Shown here: in pieces, positions 45,481 through 59,402 of the stretch | Layout of the letters: each line of letters starts with the position of its first letter | How positions within the stretch are numbered: the first letter of the stretch is position 1 | Origin: Pachypanchax playfairii | Lineage: Eukaryota > Chordata > Actinopteri > Cyprinodontiformes > Aplocheilidae | Direction: 5' to 3' | NCBI GenBank assembly: GCA_006937955.1 | Contig: SSNP01000029.1 | Location: forward strand, 4,644,336 to 4,708,335 | Length of the DNA: 64,000 nucleotides | Made by a program: the position numbers and the translations under genes | The notes under the pieces: generated by a model | What the model was told of the DNA's origin: nothing | The model's input: only the letters and a program-made list of their open reading frames with translations | Databases searched by the model: none

Positions 45481-48400
45481 CTACTTAACCACATTAGAAG
45501 TCTCTTTGTCTTTTCCTACTACTTTCCGTGGGACCCTCTGTGCGATCCCATAGGGCACGTGGCACGCCACCGTGCCCATTTCTGCTGCTCCTTCCACATG
45601 AAACATCTGGTCGTCGAAGAAGATGTGAGGTCTAATCTTCTCCAGCATTGGCCCCTTGGGTGCTCCTGCGAGGAACAGAGCCTCATCGATCTCCAGACCC
45701 CAAGAGCGCAGAGTTTTTAAAGCTCTGGCACCAGAACTGGCTGCGCTGCGAGCCGTCACTAAGTAGGTTCGGATGGGGCAGTCCATTCGATGACCTTTGG
45801 CAAAAAACTTCTTCTGAAGCTTTCCCAAAACCTCCAGGAAGCCCTTCAGTGGTCCCTGGAGGAGGGGAACAGAAACAGAAGACAACCAATCTTATTTTGG
45901 TTGTTTCTACTGTAAAATATTAATTTTTAATTTAATTTCAGAGAAGAAAACTAAATATTATCATTCTTAATAGCATTAGCTTGTATATAAAGTTATAATG
46001 AGTAAACTTATGTTCTGGATTTTAAGTATTTCTTTACTTCAAGGAAATATGTAAAATCAGGATTGTTAATAATATCATTGTCCAGTTTTGTGTATACATT
46101 ACATGGTCTAGAGGCTTGTTCTCATGCGCCTTCTCGTGCTCAAAGAACTTGTCTAATCCATGAGCTTTAAAAATCTGCTCCGACTCATCTGAGAAAAGGA
46201 CCGCGTCGCCATCAAAAGCAACACGAAGTTGAATCTCCGACACTTCGGTCATCTTCTCTGGAGTAAACATGGTAGCTGCTGCTATACCTGGTTCACACAT
46301 AAGTCTGTGTCATAAGTTTTACATTTATCTTAAAGTGTTTTGTTAAAATCAAAAGCATTTTAAAGGAAGTGATTCTCTCGGGGTTCATTCCTCTCACCTT
46401 GTTCCAGAGCTTCATGGACCTTGACTGGGTCAGCTGACAAGTAAAGGTTAGTGTGGTAGGCCTTCAGGTAACCGATGGGACTGTTTCCTCCTGTCATACA
46501 GAAGCGCTCAATTAATAACTCTGCAAGAGAGAAGAAATTAAAAGATCAGGTTGTTAATATGCAGAAACTGAACACAGCTGATTATCAAGATCACAGCAGA
46601 GCAAAGACTTGAGCAAGTCGTGACTTCAACATTGTGGATTTTTTTTACTGCAGTTCTCCCTTTAAACAGCAGGCGTCGCTGTTCTGAAAAGATGCTGCTG
46701 AACTCCAGGAAAAAACCTAAACAGCTGTGCTACACACTTTAATTAAAACTACAGATCAATTTTCAGTCACTTCCAATCTGCATCTTTGGGTTTGTTTATA
46801 ACCCGTTTAGTTTACAGAGCACAAACATGTTGCTTGTCTTTATTCCATTCCAATACAGCTGTCATCCTGTTTATTCCACGCTACATTCATTAACACTGAC
46901 ACTTTTTCAAGAGCAATCAGCTGTATTTTTTAAATTGAATATAAGCACAACATCATAAATTAATTTAGAACTAAATTCTAGTACAATGGGAATATATTCG
47001 ATGATCTTGTGCTTTCAAAAAAAATCCCACATAGCAGAATAAACCAAGAGAGAATAAATATTTAATTTACCCTGCAGCATAAAAGGATAATGGCTAAAGT
47101 GATGGCTTGAAAAGGGTCGTGTGAAGGATACGGTTTATGACCTATACAGTTTTTTTCCTGCAGTTTCAGGAATCTTTCTTCATTTTGAACTGTGATTTCT
47201 GTATTTCTCATGAGTATTTTTATTGGGTTACCAGCTGCCAGGAATTTAATACTCTCTAAAGGTTAATTCAACAATAAAGTCTATACCAACATCTTCATAT
47301 TGCATTTTTAGCTATTTTTGGACTATGAAACAGCTACAGTTGTTTTTACACAAAATGATTCCTTCTGTGTTTGAACCGGAAGGATTTCTGAGCATCCTTC
47401 TGTTTTTAGGCCTGTAACTGCAGGTATTTGAGTTTTCAAACTTGATAAAGTTGCAGGTAGAAATAAGACCTATGATGTAAGATATGGAAGTCTCCCAGAT
47501 GTTTTCACTGTATTGTTAACTTACGGTGATGATTGATGGTATTGATGAGTCTCAGGCCAACATATGCGTGGTTGTTGGTGATGAGCACAACATCAAAAAG
47601 CTCCTCACTCTCAGGATAAAGCTCCCTCAGCTGAGTGTTTACAGCCTCCAGAGCCTGGGAACACGACCAAACACAGATTTGTGCTAAAACAAAAGATGAT
47701 GCAGCATCACTGCTCAGATGAAGAGAACATGTTTGATTCTCAGCCTTTACAGACACAATAACTCAACATATTTCCTCCAACCCAGAAGTCTCTGACCTTG
47801 ACGAAGGAGAAAGCAGGTCCGGGTCTAAAAGGCTCCGTCTCATGAGCCACCTGATACTTGATGTACTCCTCCATGCCTTGCTGCTCGAAGATCTGCTGCT
47901 CCAACTCCATGTTGAAAAGGACTCGGGACGACACAGCGATGGTGATGGCGTTCTCTGGTTTAGGCTGGAGGATGAGACGTTCAAGACAGGCCATTTAAAC
48001 AAATGGGGCTTCGAGTTTGTTTATTCTGACTGTGAGCAGAACTAAAAGCCAAAATAAAAATTGGGTGACTGAGTGAACGGCTGTGGCAGAATGGAGGTGA
48101 CAGCGTGATATGAATGTTTTCCACTGCAAGAGTCTGATAATGCACATACCAACAGCTGACCCCTGTTAACTCTTTGTTTACTATCTTCATTTAATACCAT
48201 TTAAATAATAACGAGGAATAAAATCAATATATTTTTATTATTTTAATGTCATGTTTCTCCATCTTAACACCTTAATGACCTGAAAATGTGTTTAAAGTTC
48301 CTGAAAAAACACAGTAACACAAAATTTGAAAAATTTCAACCTGAAACCGGGATGGAAGAAGGCTGCGAGTCTCCCTGCAGCCTTCAAGTGCCTGACGTAA

Positions 48401-48978
48401 GTTGTTGCTTCGGCCACCGAGGCTCGGGTCACTGATTGTTTTATTTATCCACCTGATCTGAAACGTGACGCTTCACTTCGCTCAGTTTCCAACAGGCACA
48501 ATAAAACATCCTATCAGGTTTCACCCACCTTTATCCTTTTGTAATTTTATTTTCATTGAGCCTCTAAATCATTGATCACTTCACTAGTAGACATGGACCA
48601 CTGCTTTTACTGGGCTCATCAAGGGTCTACATAAATTGTGTTTAGACTTAGAATCATTTGATAGATGTATTTTCTCATTTTCCTAAAAGTCACAAGCAGT
48701 TTGAAACCAATAAAATTTAAAAAAGCATCTGATGTTTTTGTTCACTTGTATTTTTTGCTAAAAAGATCTTCAGTGCTTTTTAACAACATGAAACAGAAGC
48801 TGTAGACTGAATATGAGAAAGGAAAGGTAAAAATACTCACTGGTTGAGGTTTTTTTGTGGGTGTGGAAGGCTTTAAACCTGCTCTAGCATCTTCCCAGGG
48901 GGGTCTGCTGCCGCCGCTGCCATTCTTCACCAAGTCGTGCCCACTGACTGTCAGAGTTTGACTGCTGTTCAGACTCAT
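45481..48978 (-). CDS. nt5c1a: Cytosolic 5'-nucleotidase IA-type
   Basis: Cytosolic enzyme that hydrolyses AMP to adenosine and phosphate, ADP-activated, mainly in muscle and heart in mammals. Exons on -: 48978-48841, 47964-47797, 47654-47525, 46520-46398, 46287-46103, 45855-45481; 372 residues, close to 368 in human NT5C1A, with all phases consistent. Visible motifs: AVSSRVLF (about 54), SPIGYLKAYHTNLYLSAD (about 155-173), the catalytic-site block VAFDGDAVLFSDESE (about 209-223), RTYLVTARSAASSGARALKT and RPHIFFDDQMFHVEG (about 324-338). The first exon is a variable, low-complexity leader. The closely related NT5C1B is the alternative. NT5C1A is preferred because there is no long N-terminal extension and because mycl lies next to it, as in human 1p34. 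A pseudo-exon of the same family lies at 34710-34884. Confidence 0.93.
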
Positions 48979-51900
48979 CTTACACCTTCAGGATCGGGAT
49001 CACACAGAGTCCCGATGTGTCTCCTGATGACTCACTTTTAAATACTCTAACAGGAAGAGCTTCCAGGGAAAAATCCACACTCACTTTTCACAGATAAATT
49101 CAGTCCTGGACTCAACAGATGAGCTCATTGTGACTGCAGCTGCAGAGGCGCTTTTAAAATTTCAGGGCAGGACTGAGATGTTGCAGAAAAGAAGCAGGAT
49201 GCAGATTCTGGATAAAACCGAGCTGTGTGACCTTGTTGTCTTTTTACCAGCATCATGCAGCTGAAATCCCTCGATCGGGTCCTCGATGCTGCTCTTCCCT
49301 CTCTTGGACACTCTGTACTGACTCTTTTGCATCCTCCCACTTTTTAACTCTTTCATTGTGGGACTCCCTGGAGTCACAGCAGAGCATGTGATTAAATCTG
49401 TATGACAACATGGTTTCCTCACGCTGCTGGGCAGAAACATCCTGCGTATCCTGTATCATGATGCTTAAAACGTTTCTTTACAAACACAGATTTCAATTTA
49501 TTATAAGATGTATTTAACCAAAACAATTTATTTTGATTATTTTGCATTAAATATGGCAGCAAATATAAATTGTATTGTCCATGGCCGTCACTATTTCTTG
49601 GAAAATTATTTCATAATCTCTGCACTGCATTATGGGAGATGCAGTCCATTTGAGCTTATCTGCTGCTTTCAGTGCATTTAACTGCCAGGTTGTCGCACGA
49701 CTGAGTTACGGAGCAACTATCACTGTTTCCAGGCAACAGTCAGTGAGTCAGAGTAATGGAGGTGAAGACTCACGAATAAATATGTCACTTTCTGACTGTA
49801 GCATCAGGAAACAGGCGATGCAGGAATCAAAGATGAAAGTACATGTGGTGCTTTGAAGAGCATAAAATCATCATTAATAGTATTAGCGCTGCTTTGATCC
49901 AGTAAACAGGCACTTTTTGGGTTCTGGAGAGGGAGAGACTGAACAGGTACCTGAGCAAAAACTAATGGAGCAAAAAGACATTATCTTTATTCTATAACAA
50001 ATAAAATCACATGTGAAAAATATAGATGTCAAAAAAGTCTCCATAAAAGCATTTATCTTAACTTGTTACACTGATTTATTACTTCCACCAAAACCTGCTT
50101 TGGTTGCATTACTAATAAATTAATTTAAATCATTTAATAGTTAACCAAAAAAATTATTTACTCTTTCTTTACTTGCTTTTATTTTATTGAAAAAGGTTTT
50201 AGATTTTTTTTTAGAAAATGTTAGCAATATATTAATAAAAACAATCTGTTTACTCTGCACTTTCCTTTAATGACAACTTTTATTGTTCAGAATCTTTTGA
50301 CATGTAATGTTGCACATTTTTAATGGAATCGGTTTCTAAAAAAAACTATCATGATAAAAAGTGATAGAAATTTACAGAAAACGTCACAGTTTGTACCAAG
50401 AATCTTGACGTACGTGTGTTTATCTAATTTTCGTGGAAAATGCTTTTCTTTTATTAGTAAAGCTGATTAATATCATCAGTCATTGCAGCTTGTGGTTAGG
50501 GCCACTAGAGGGCAGCAGAGGGTTAAAACTCACCACTTCATTCATGTCTTTAATCAGTTGTAGACAAAGAGGATATGAAAGAAACACAAAAAGGTTGGAC
50601 ATAAAACTTGGATGTATTTGAGTAACTGTAAGTGTTTCAACTTCTGAATTTTAGAAACTATGTTGTTTACAGGGAGGTTTCGGTTCCTCAGCTGCAGTAG
50701 TGCTCAGTTTTGCATTGAAAGTTGACAAAATATATCTGGTAAACAAAAAGATAAATAAAATCTATAGTGATGGCTAGATGGGGCCACTGAAATTTTTGGG
50801 GTGGCCAGGAAATATACAGCTCCACTACTTGTGTGTGTCTTTGTGTAGTGATGTGAGGCTTAGATGGGGTTAACAGGACATGGAGACAGTTGCGCCGCAC
50901 CCACTGAGTTCATTTGAATAACACCGGCATTTGGCGCGAAGCTGAGAGCAGGCGGTCTTTCTTCCTACCGGCTGTGCGTCATGCGCCCTTCCCTCCCAGA
51001 GCGCGGGAAATGCTGAAAGCGGGAGATAGAGTAAGAGAGTAAGAAAAGGAGGCCTCGAGGAGATTTAATACACCTACTCTGTACCTGCAGTTTCCTTGGA
51101 AACATGACAGAAATAAAATACATTTAAAAAGGGACATTAGAAAAGAAAAAGTACTCGCTTGCCGTTTTGGCGCGAGTCTGTAGAAGAGGTGAAGCTCAGT
51201 GTTGCAGACTGTGGGTGGAGACAAAAGAGCATGAGTGGAGAAGGCCAGAACAAAGAGGCCTGGACAACCCCCCTACTCTACATCAGGCCCCACCCCCAAT
51301 GCACAGCCTGGAGGCTTGAAGCAAGGCAGATGACTGCTATAACTTTAATCAATCCTTTAAAGCTGCTGCTCGGGCATATTGGTCTGTTCTTCCGGGGATT
51401 CTGCTCCATTTCAACTCAAATCACATCAAAACACACACATTTCAAAGTCTATTACCAGGATTTCTTTGTGTTATTGCTGATGACAGCCTTCTAGCATCAA
51501 AGAAAGGTCATTTGCAGACCTGGCAGCATTGACTATTGGCAGTCACTTAATTGGATTTGTTGTTATTAGCTTTCAGAGATGCTGCATCCCGAGTCACCCC
51601 CGTCTGCCTGAATCTGTTGCATCAGTAAGTGGATGACGGACGAGTATCTTGTTTTTCGGGCAAAATTCAGCCACGAGAGAGAAAAAAAGGAGCAGTTCCT
51701 CTCACTTCCTGCCTCCTGTGAGTTCAACACATAAACAGGAAGCTTGTGCTGCTTGTGTGTTTCCTAGATCTTATTATTTCTTTCTTGTGTTTTACACATG
51801 CTGACCTTTAAAAGGGGAGGAAGAAAACAGAAGCAGTGATTATTACATAAGCTACAGAGGTGGTCTTTGATGATAATAGCAGTTGCATTTAAAGAGCTGC

Positions 51901-54900
51901 AACTGATAAGACAGTTAAATGCACATAGATGCAAATCAGACTCTGCAGCAACTGGTAGATAAACTAGATGAAGTTGTGAAGTCTTGGATGGTGGAGGGGC
52001 AACAACTGAGGACTGCCGGGGGTTAAAGGGGATGGGGGCAGGGCAAAAACCCCTTTCTGAGTGGCTTGAAGGGGAGGGGGTCGCTGGTGTCGGCTCTTAA
52101 AGGGGACAAATTCAAAAGATGCAGAAAGAGTCCTAAATTCAACTGAAGCAACCTTACACCACCGGGTCAAACAAAGGAACATCTGCTGGCCGACAAAAGC
52201 TGTTTGTGGCCGTTCTGAAGTGCTTCACTGCAGAGGCAACAGGTTTAAACACATAACTCTACAATGAAAGTTTTTTAGTGGTTTTGATCAAAGAGATAAA
52301 ATACTAACAGTTTTTTTTTTTTTTGAGCTTGTAAATCACACATGAACACATCACGTCTTGTTTTTAAACTGTTGTGAAATTGTCCATTCACAAACACGGG
52401 GCTTGTGCATGCCAGGAAACAGGAAGTGGCTGGTTCTTTAAATGTAAGGTACACAAGGAACATCCAACGGTGGTTATAAAAATTTGAACAAAAGAATTCT
52501 CAGAAGGAAGATTTTACTTTTCCTGAAAGTAACGCAACAGCTTTTGGTCTGTTGCAATCCAAAAAAAAAAAAATTCACTCTTAAACTTGTTTAGCTTGTA
52601 AATAATCCGTATTGCTGGTTTTAAAACAAACTTGTGTGGATGCTGTAAGAGAGAACTTAAATGTATCTGTTTTCAAATTGAAATTATGTGTATTCTGAGA
52701 TTAGATCAGCTTGTTGGATCATCATCGATTTTGGTCCAAATCCTGCTGATGTTTATTATGTGTTGATATTAGGAGAAGTAGGGGTAGTGAGGAGTTGCCA
52801 GGTTGGGGGCAACACAGCAGTTTATCCTTTAAACATCCCTGTTATTACATCACCAAAGTTACCGCTGCGTCTCCAGAGTCCAAATGCACCATGGTAACCT
52901 GTTACCCGCGTGGCCTCGTATGTATTGGTTTGTTTATTCATTAACTGGAGGAAAGTTCATCCTCAACCTGGTTCGGTTATAGACAGTTTGTTATGAGCCA
53001 TCCACGGCTCACGCACTGAGATGATTTGAAGACCTTTTGATGGGTTCAATATAATCAGAGCTGCAGCGTGCCTGGTCCCAGATGGCACCAGCGTTTGCAC
53101 TAATGGGATTAGGATTAGCTCCAGATTAGTTTATTACCTTCTTGAGTTTATCTCTGAAACTACTAACCTTATGAACAACTCCAGCTTTAAAGTGTTTAAA
53201 ATTGACTTGTTGAATAACTGGATAATCTTCTAAAACAAAGTGAAAAAATTCCCTATAAAGATCTTTGAGGCCTTTATTTCGGTTTATAGATCCATTTTTT
53301 TTATCTGTCTGTGATTAAAAAACACATTCTGTGTTGAGAGCATTCAGCAGGGGCCAGATGTATCTGAGAAGAACATGTAAAGCCTGCTGGAACTGAATCA
53401 TCACTGTTATGTAACACAGACCTTAGCAAGGGGAGGGCAGCAGCATAGAGGGGGCAGAAGACTGACCTAGATCAGTAAGTGGTGGAGATAAGTACCTGAC
53501 GAGAGGGCAGAGGCCGGCAGACTGCAGGGGAGGAGAGGAAACTGAGACAAAAGTGGGAAGAAGGGATTTCCATGCCAGGATATTTGTGTACCTTTTGAGA
53601 GACTTGATTGGAAATCAGTGGCCGAGTGGTTGTGAGCTCCAGTGACACAACCAGGCTGGAATGTGGGTCAGTAGAGTTTAAATACTGTGGTCAGGGAAAG
53701 TTTCCTACTAGGGCTGGATATGTTTGGTGTGTGCTGTCAAACAGATGAGTGTATCTGTGTCTTTTCCCGGTGGTGTTTTCCACATCTTTCTTGACCGTCA
53801 GTCCTTCGTAAATAGATTTAGGGGAAGAGTGTGAGTGTTGAGTAAGAAGGGATGATGGTCAGTCCACTTCTCTCTTCAGATCTCCAAAAATCATTAGCCA
53901 CAGTCCAGAAACAGACAGTGGATAACAAACATCAGGTTTATCATTAGCGTGTAGATCAGAGATAAGCAACCTTAGAATCATAAAACCACAAAGGCTTTAT
54001 GGTGCATTTCCTTTAACTTTCTGTTATAACACAGATTGTATACACACAGTACAAACTAGGCCAGTCAGAACACACCCAGTCAAATATGTTGCTCAATGCA
54101 TCTGGGTTTTTGCTCCTCTGAAATTGCAGAGGTAGGTGATTCTTCAGCAAGGGGATGTTAACAGTTGCGAAAGTTGACCATTTAACTTCATATCTCCTCG
54201 GTTAAAAAGCCAGTTGTAACTAACTGTAGGTTTCCACTGGTTTTATCTTGATGCTGAAATGCCGGGGCAGCAGGTTCGACCTGTAGAGCTTCTTGATGTG
54301 GAATCATGCCAAAAACAAAACGTGCTCATCTGCTCTTGTTCTTTTACGCAAATTTAACTGGCTGAGTTGTTTTTTTTTTCTTAAGTGTTGCTAAAGATAA
54401 CAGGTGCGCAGACTCAGTGAAGGATACAGGTTTTCGGTAATAATCAGGATGAATCCTTGACTTTCCATGTAGCGATGCATGAACTAATAAGAAACATGTT
54501 ATTTTCGACAGATATTAAGGTTGTTTTCGTTCTGCACACCTTATTTAAACCAGATGTTTGATTGTTCCAGTTGTGGACTTAATATTTTCCTCAATTAAAG
54601 TGAGACTCACACGTGAGTACAAGTGATCACATTTTCACCTCAGAAGTTATTCAGTGTGAGCAGAAAATCTGGTCCAGCAAGTTAACCGTCAGAGATCCTT
54701 TAACTCAACTGATCCCAAAAGGAAAAGTCTCGTTGGAACTAAAAAACAGCTGCAGAGTTTTACTATCAGTATTCGGTCACACGGAACTAGTGTCAAAAAT
54801 CTTGATGCTGAGGATTCTTTGTCTTTTTATTTCAGTTCCTGCTCCGTTTTATGGACTGGCCTTTGCAACAGTCTGATTTTTTTACTCAGAAACACGTTGT

Positions 54901-56185
54901 GCTAACATCAGCTTATAATTTCAGTTCCCTGAAAAAAGGGACATGAACGATCTGATCTTTTGGCAAAGGACCAACCACATTTTCATTTACGTTGGTTAAA
55001 GGATGTGCTTGATGTTTTGAATGTTGCAATTGGAAAATTATATTAAATGCAAATAACACCAAATTATTATTTACATGTTGTTATTTTGTTCTTTGTTTTG
55101 AGTACACGTTGTGCTTGTAATATAACAGGAAACATTTCTGGTAGGTCATATGAAGTCTAGAACCCAAAAACTGGTATTTGCTTTCCTTTTTCTGGTGTCC
55201 CAGAATCAGTTGATGGCAATCTGAGGAGTCTTTTAGCGGTTTTGCTGAGACTGATTAGTTTTATCTGATGTTTATTTTAGCTCTTTTTCAGTTTACAAAA
55301 GAAAGTTGAGAATAACAAACATCTGACCTGTTGTTTTTTTGTCTTTTAATATCTCAGTTGAGCCTCCTGAGACCTAATGTCAGCAGGATCATTCAGTTAT
55401 TTCACAAAACAGTGACCTGAGGGCAGAGAGAGCAGGTAAACAGGTAAAACACAAACCATTCCCAGTAACAACCAAAGAGAACAAACTGCAGGACGGTTGG
55501 TGTTCAGGGTGTGTAGAGCTTGTCTATCAGGCTGGACTACCTGAACCACATGGCTGCTCTGACTTCATTAAACAAATGACAGGAGCTTAAAGCTGAGTCA
55601 TTCAGGCCTGCAGAGACTCGTCATCGGTGAAGTCATCATCATCATCAGGGTTACAGCACATGCATGAAGTGACCTTGTATTCAGGTCAGTTTTAAACAAA
55701 ATTAATTCTACAATAGGAGGAAAAAGCAGCAGGATGTCAGACGCCTCTGAATTTAGGATCAAACAATGCAGGATTTTTTTTTTTTACTGCAATCCTGAGA
55801 ACTAAACACTTCTTAGGTGTTTTGGTGTTTACATAGACATACTGTCGAAAATATTAACAGAAAATCAAACATTTTTGTTCAAGATTCAGTTCTACTTTCT
55901 TTATTTTTAGTCACAGTTCTCTCTGGTGATATGAATACTAGCGTTTTTATTTAAATATGCTGGTTTACTTTGAATATTCAGTTTTGAATGACTCTTTCAT
56001 GTTGTTGGTTTATTTATTCATTTATTGATCTGTTGCTGCTGCTGCAGTGTCCAAGCCTGGTTGAGACTCAGTGATCAATAAACAAACAGCATCTGTTTGG
56101 GAAACGCTCCAGCTGTGGGTCAACCATCTTACCAATAAATCATGTTAAATGCTTAAAAACAAATCAGTTATTTGTTGTTTACTCT
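48979..56185. other. 7-kb intergenic stretch upstream of nt5c1a
   Basis: No coding exon recognised. The first few hundred bases contain the nt5c1a promoter, with no clear TATA box. A locally CpG-richer patch at 50900-51200 contains two TTTGGCGCGA words (50930-50939, 51166-51175). Poly-A/T runs are present at about 52311 and 52560. The rest is AT-rich without recognised repeats. Confidence 0.55.
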
Positions 56186-56191
56186 GTGCAG

Positions 56192-56484
56192 CCAGAAAGG
56201 ATTTTATCACATGCACGAACCAGTTTAATTCCCAGCTGCATACCTGCACCGGATCCACACGAGGGCCACTGCTCTGAGGTAAATGTTTGTGTTTTTATGA
56301 GTATGACCTACTTCCGAGCGCACCAGGTGCCCAGCGTGCAGCAGCCACTGCAGAGGGGAGGATCCACAACACACAGCGTCTCCTCAAGGACGAGTCTGAA
56401 GGACAGACTAGGTCCCGAAGAGCAGCAGCTGGTGCACAGAATGCACCTTCAGATGATCGATACCATCAAGTTCAAACTGTGTAG
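56192..56484 (+). other. Possible coding exon of unknown gene
   Basis: A good acceptor (GTTTACTCTGTGCAG) precedes 56192 and a GTTAAT donor-like end follows 56484. The 97-codon interval is open and less AT-rich than its surroundings. The C-terminal part (SSRTSLKDRLGPEEQQL, HRMHLQMIDTIKFKL) looks like a real amphipathic protein segment, but I know no family. No partner exons were found, so it may be chance or an exon of a transcript outside the window. Confidence 0.25.
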
Positions 56485-56899
56485 GTTAATGATGATAATA
56501 ATCTCTGAAATCAAATCTCCTGTTTTCTATTTGACCATTAGCATTTAGCATAATAAATGTGTAATTTCCTACTTTTACATCAAATATTCATAACAAACTG
56601 TGACTTTAGTGCTAGCTCAGATTATGTTTCTATGGAAACTAATGGCAGCCGAAATGTGCACAAATCTAATTTGAAGGCAACGTCAAAATGTTCTGGGAAA
56701 GTCATTCGAATTCACTCATAAAAGCTCATGAAGTAAATGTGAATAAAAAACCAAAAGGACATCGTGTTCATAAGCAAACATGGTATAAAATGTTTAATTA
56801 TGCTAATGAGACTAGCATGCTTTTAAAATCAAAATCAGAAAAGCTTTGAAATCACAAAGTGGCAAGTGAATATATAAAGTACAGCAGTGCTACGAGTTT

Positions 56900-57356
56900 C
56901 TTATCAAAATCACCGGGAGAATTACTATTTACAAAATATTTACAAAAGGATTATTATGTACAAAAATGTTTACAAAAGACTTATTATTTACAAATAAGCG
57001 AACAAATGAACATCCACATCTTGTTCCACGTGCAACAATGAAATGAGGGTTTGAAAACGAAGCTTTCCACCCAACGACAGCTGCAAACGTTCACAGTAAA
57101 CACAAATATAAAAGCTTTACACTACAGCATGTTATTAAAAAATCCTTTCCATATTTACAGAAACAAAACTGTGCAAAGAACACGGCACACAGATAGAAAT
57201 GTTCCTCCCCTCAACAGGTTCACAGGACACAACAGTGTATTTTCACAGCTATTTACATGAGGCGTTCAGGCTGTCCAGTGAACAGCTCTTCAAAGTGACA
57301 GGTGAGTTTTTGACTGTAAATGTAAAGGATGTTTGTTTTTGGTGGACATTTGAGTC
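56900..57356 (-). other. mycl 3' UTR (approximate)
   Basis: Untranslated sequence after the stop at 57357-57359. The minus-strand end is uncertain: TTATTTA-type words at 56985-56995 are only weak poly(A) signal candidates. Confidence 0.4.
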
Positions 57357-58908
57357 TCATGAGTGTTTGAGTTCAGATAGTCTACGGAGAAGCTGCTGCT
57401 GCCTGGATCGGAGGCGCTTCTTCTCCCGGAGCTGCTGTTTCTCCCTGCCGTGCAGCTTCATGAGGTATTCTGTCGCCTGGGTCAGGATGGCCACTTTCGG
57501 AGCTTTGGCCGACTCCAAACTGGGAATCTGATCTCGCAAGGCGAGGAAACGAGACCTGAGGTCGTTCCTCCTCTTCCTCTCCAGGAAGTTGTGGTTCTTC
57601 CTGCGGTCGGTGTCCTCTGTGTCTGAGTTTTGGGGGGTATCTGAGGAGGATGACGTGCAGGTACGCTTGCACTGCAGCTCTTCCTCATAGTCGTCCTCCT
57701 CATCCTCCTCTGCTTCCAGGTCGCTGTCAGGGGAGCGGGCTGCGTAGTTGTGTTGCTGCCGATGGACAGACATGTGGAAGCGTTTGGGACAGGGGTCTGC
57801 ACGAACCGTGATGGTGACGGGTTTTCTGAGGTTCACCTGTCGCATTCGGCGCTGCTTGCTCTCCACAGTCACAACATCAATCTCTTCATCATCTGTCACA
57901 GGAGATAAAATAATATATTAGGTTTGACAGTCCATGAGTTTCACATTCCACCAACTGGTGTGAAATTTAACCAAACCAGCAACAAGGAAGTAAAGTGCAG
58001 GAATTTGGTGTAATTTAGGGGCCAATTCATAAGAGAAACAAGGGTAGAGGGGTTCCTATAATCTGGTAAATGTTTAAGCCACCCTCATGAGCGCAGTTAC
58101 AATGAATCACCAAGTCAAGCCCCCCCCCACCACCACCACCACCACCACCACACCCTGATAGTGTTGCAGCTACAGATAATGAATGAAGGGAGTTCACGCT
58201 GAAGTGATAGGGGCGCGGTTTTTAAAAAGAAGTTGTTCAGAACAAGCATGAGCAGCTTTGCACTGGATAACCCCTCCGCTGCACCGCCGCCAGGCTTTCC
58301 AAATAACCTATTGTTAGTGGGCAATTTAATCCTAAACCAGGGCGGGGTGGGGCAGTTTCAAGCATGCCCGTTTCCTTACCAGAGGAATCAGAGCGAGACT
58401 CGGAGCCAGACGACGCGGGCTTCCTGCAGCTGTTTGCTGGGAATGTGAGGACTGCGGCGGGGTCGACGCAGTCTGTCCTCGTGGAGAGGAGACCACCCGG
58501 CGAGGCGCACTGCGCTTTCGGGCGGACTGACACCGGAGACACGCCGGTCTGCACCGCCGTCGACACTTTCCCGTTGACCTTCTCCTGCTGCTTGTTGGAT
58601 GGGAAACTACTCCACATACAGTCCTGGATGATGTGGGCGCTCAGGTTGTCGAATAAATCTTCTGTGTCAGAGAGAAACTGACCCTCCCAGTCCTCGTCCT
58701 GATCCAGCATTTTGGATAGCCAGTTGAGCTTGTCCCCAGGAGAGAGGAGCAGAGCTGCGTCGCTCAGAGTCCGGTGGGGAGACATGGGAGGGGTGGGCAG
58801 CAGCTCAAACTTTTTCCATATGTCCTCACTCGGTGCTGTTGACTTATAAAAATCCTCCTCGATGTCAAAATGATCCACAAAATAAGGCTGGTAACAATCA
58901 AACTCCAT
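57357..58908 (-). CDS. mycl: L-Myc transcription factor
   Basis: bHLH-leucine-zipper protein that dimerises with Max, binds CACGTG E-boxes and controls growth genes in the nucleus. Coding exons on -: 58908-58380 and 57892-57357; 354 residues (human 364). The order is complete: N-terminal MEFDCYQPYFVDHFDIEEDF, Myc box I (STAPSEDIWKKFELLPTPPM, 23-42), Myc box II (HIIQDCMWSSF, 92-102), the conserved EEIDVVTVE and LRKPVTITVRADP (about 179-209) with HNYAAR, and an acidic run. The basic region/HLH is NHNFLERKRRNDLRSRFLAL (276-295) and following, and the zipper ends RLSELKHS. The phase-1 intron splits S-D in SDSS|DDEEID, as in other myc genes. The ATG at 58908 is chosen because homology starts there; the 39 open codons upstream are probably 5' UTR/intron (an AG acceptor lies 7 nt before the ATG). 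Confidence 0.96.
58120..58152. repeat. (CCA)n microsatellite in mycl intron
   Basis: A run of nine C followed by about eight ACC units inside the single coding intron of mycl (58379-57893). Confidence 0.9.
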
Positions 58909-59402
58909 CTTCAGGCTGATAAAATCCACTTTAATCCCAGAAGTGGTCAAATGAAGAAGCTCCTGCAGACAGGGAAGAAATACCCGAGTAATTAGAAGTG
59001 ATCCTTTAAAAGCAGCTTCCATCACATATCAAATTTCCTTCTAATGGGACACCGCATCCCGGAACAGACGACTTCAACAAATGGGACGCGTTAATAATTG
59101 ATCGCATCTTGCGGATGCGCTCTTTGCGCTGATGGAAACAAGCTGTTAACGCACATAAGGATGTTACATAATCCGATATATTTAGCTCACCTAATGTTAG
59201 AAGTAAATATGATTCAGAGTAAGTTCTAGGTAAAGGGGTGACTGAATAAAACTGGGTTAAAGTAAAGCATTCCCTTAATTATAGGCAGCGCTTTGTTCCA
59301 ACGAGTGCATTGAACTGAAAAGTGAACAACCAGAGTGGTTTAAATCTCTTTAAACTGCTCTGTTTTCTCTCGAGAAACTCACACCGAGATAAAACTACTC
59401 AC

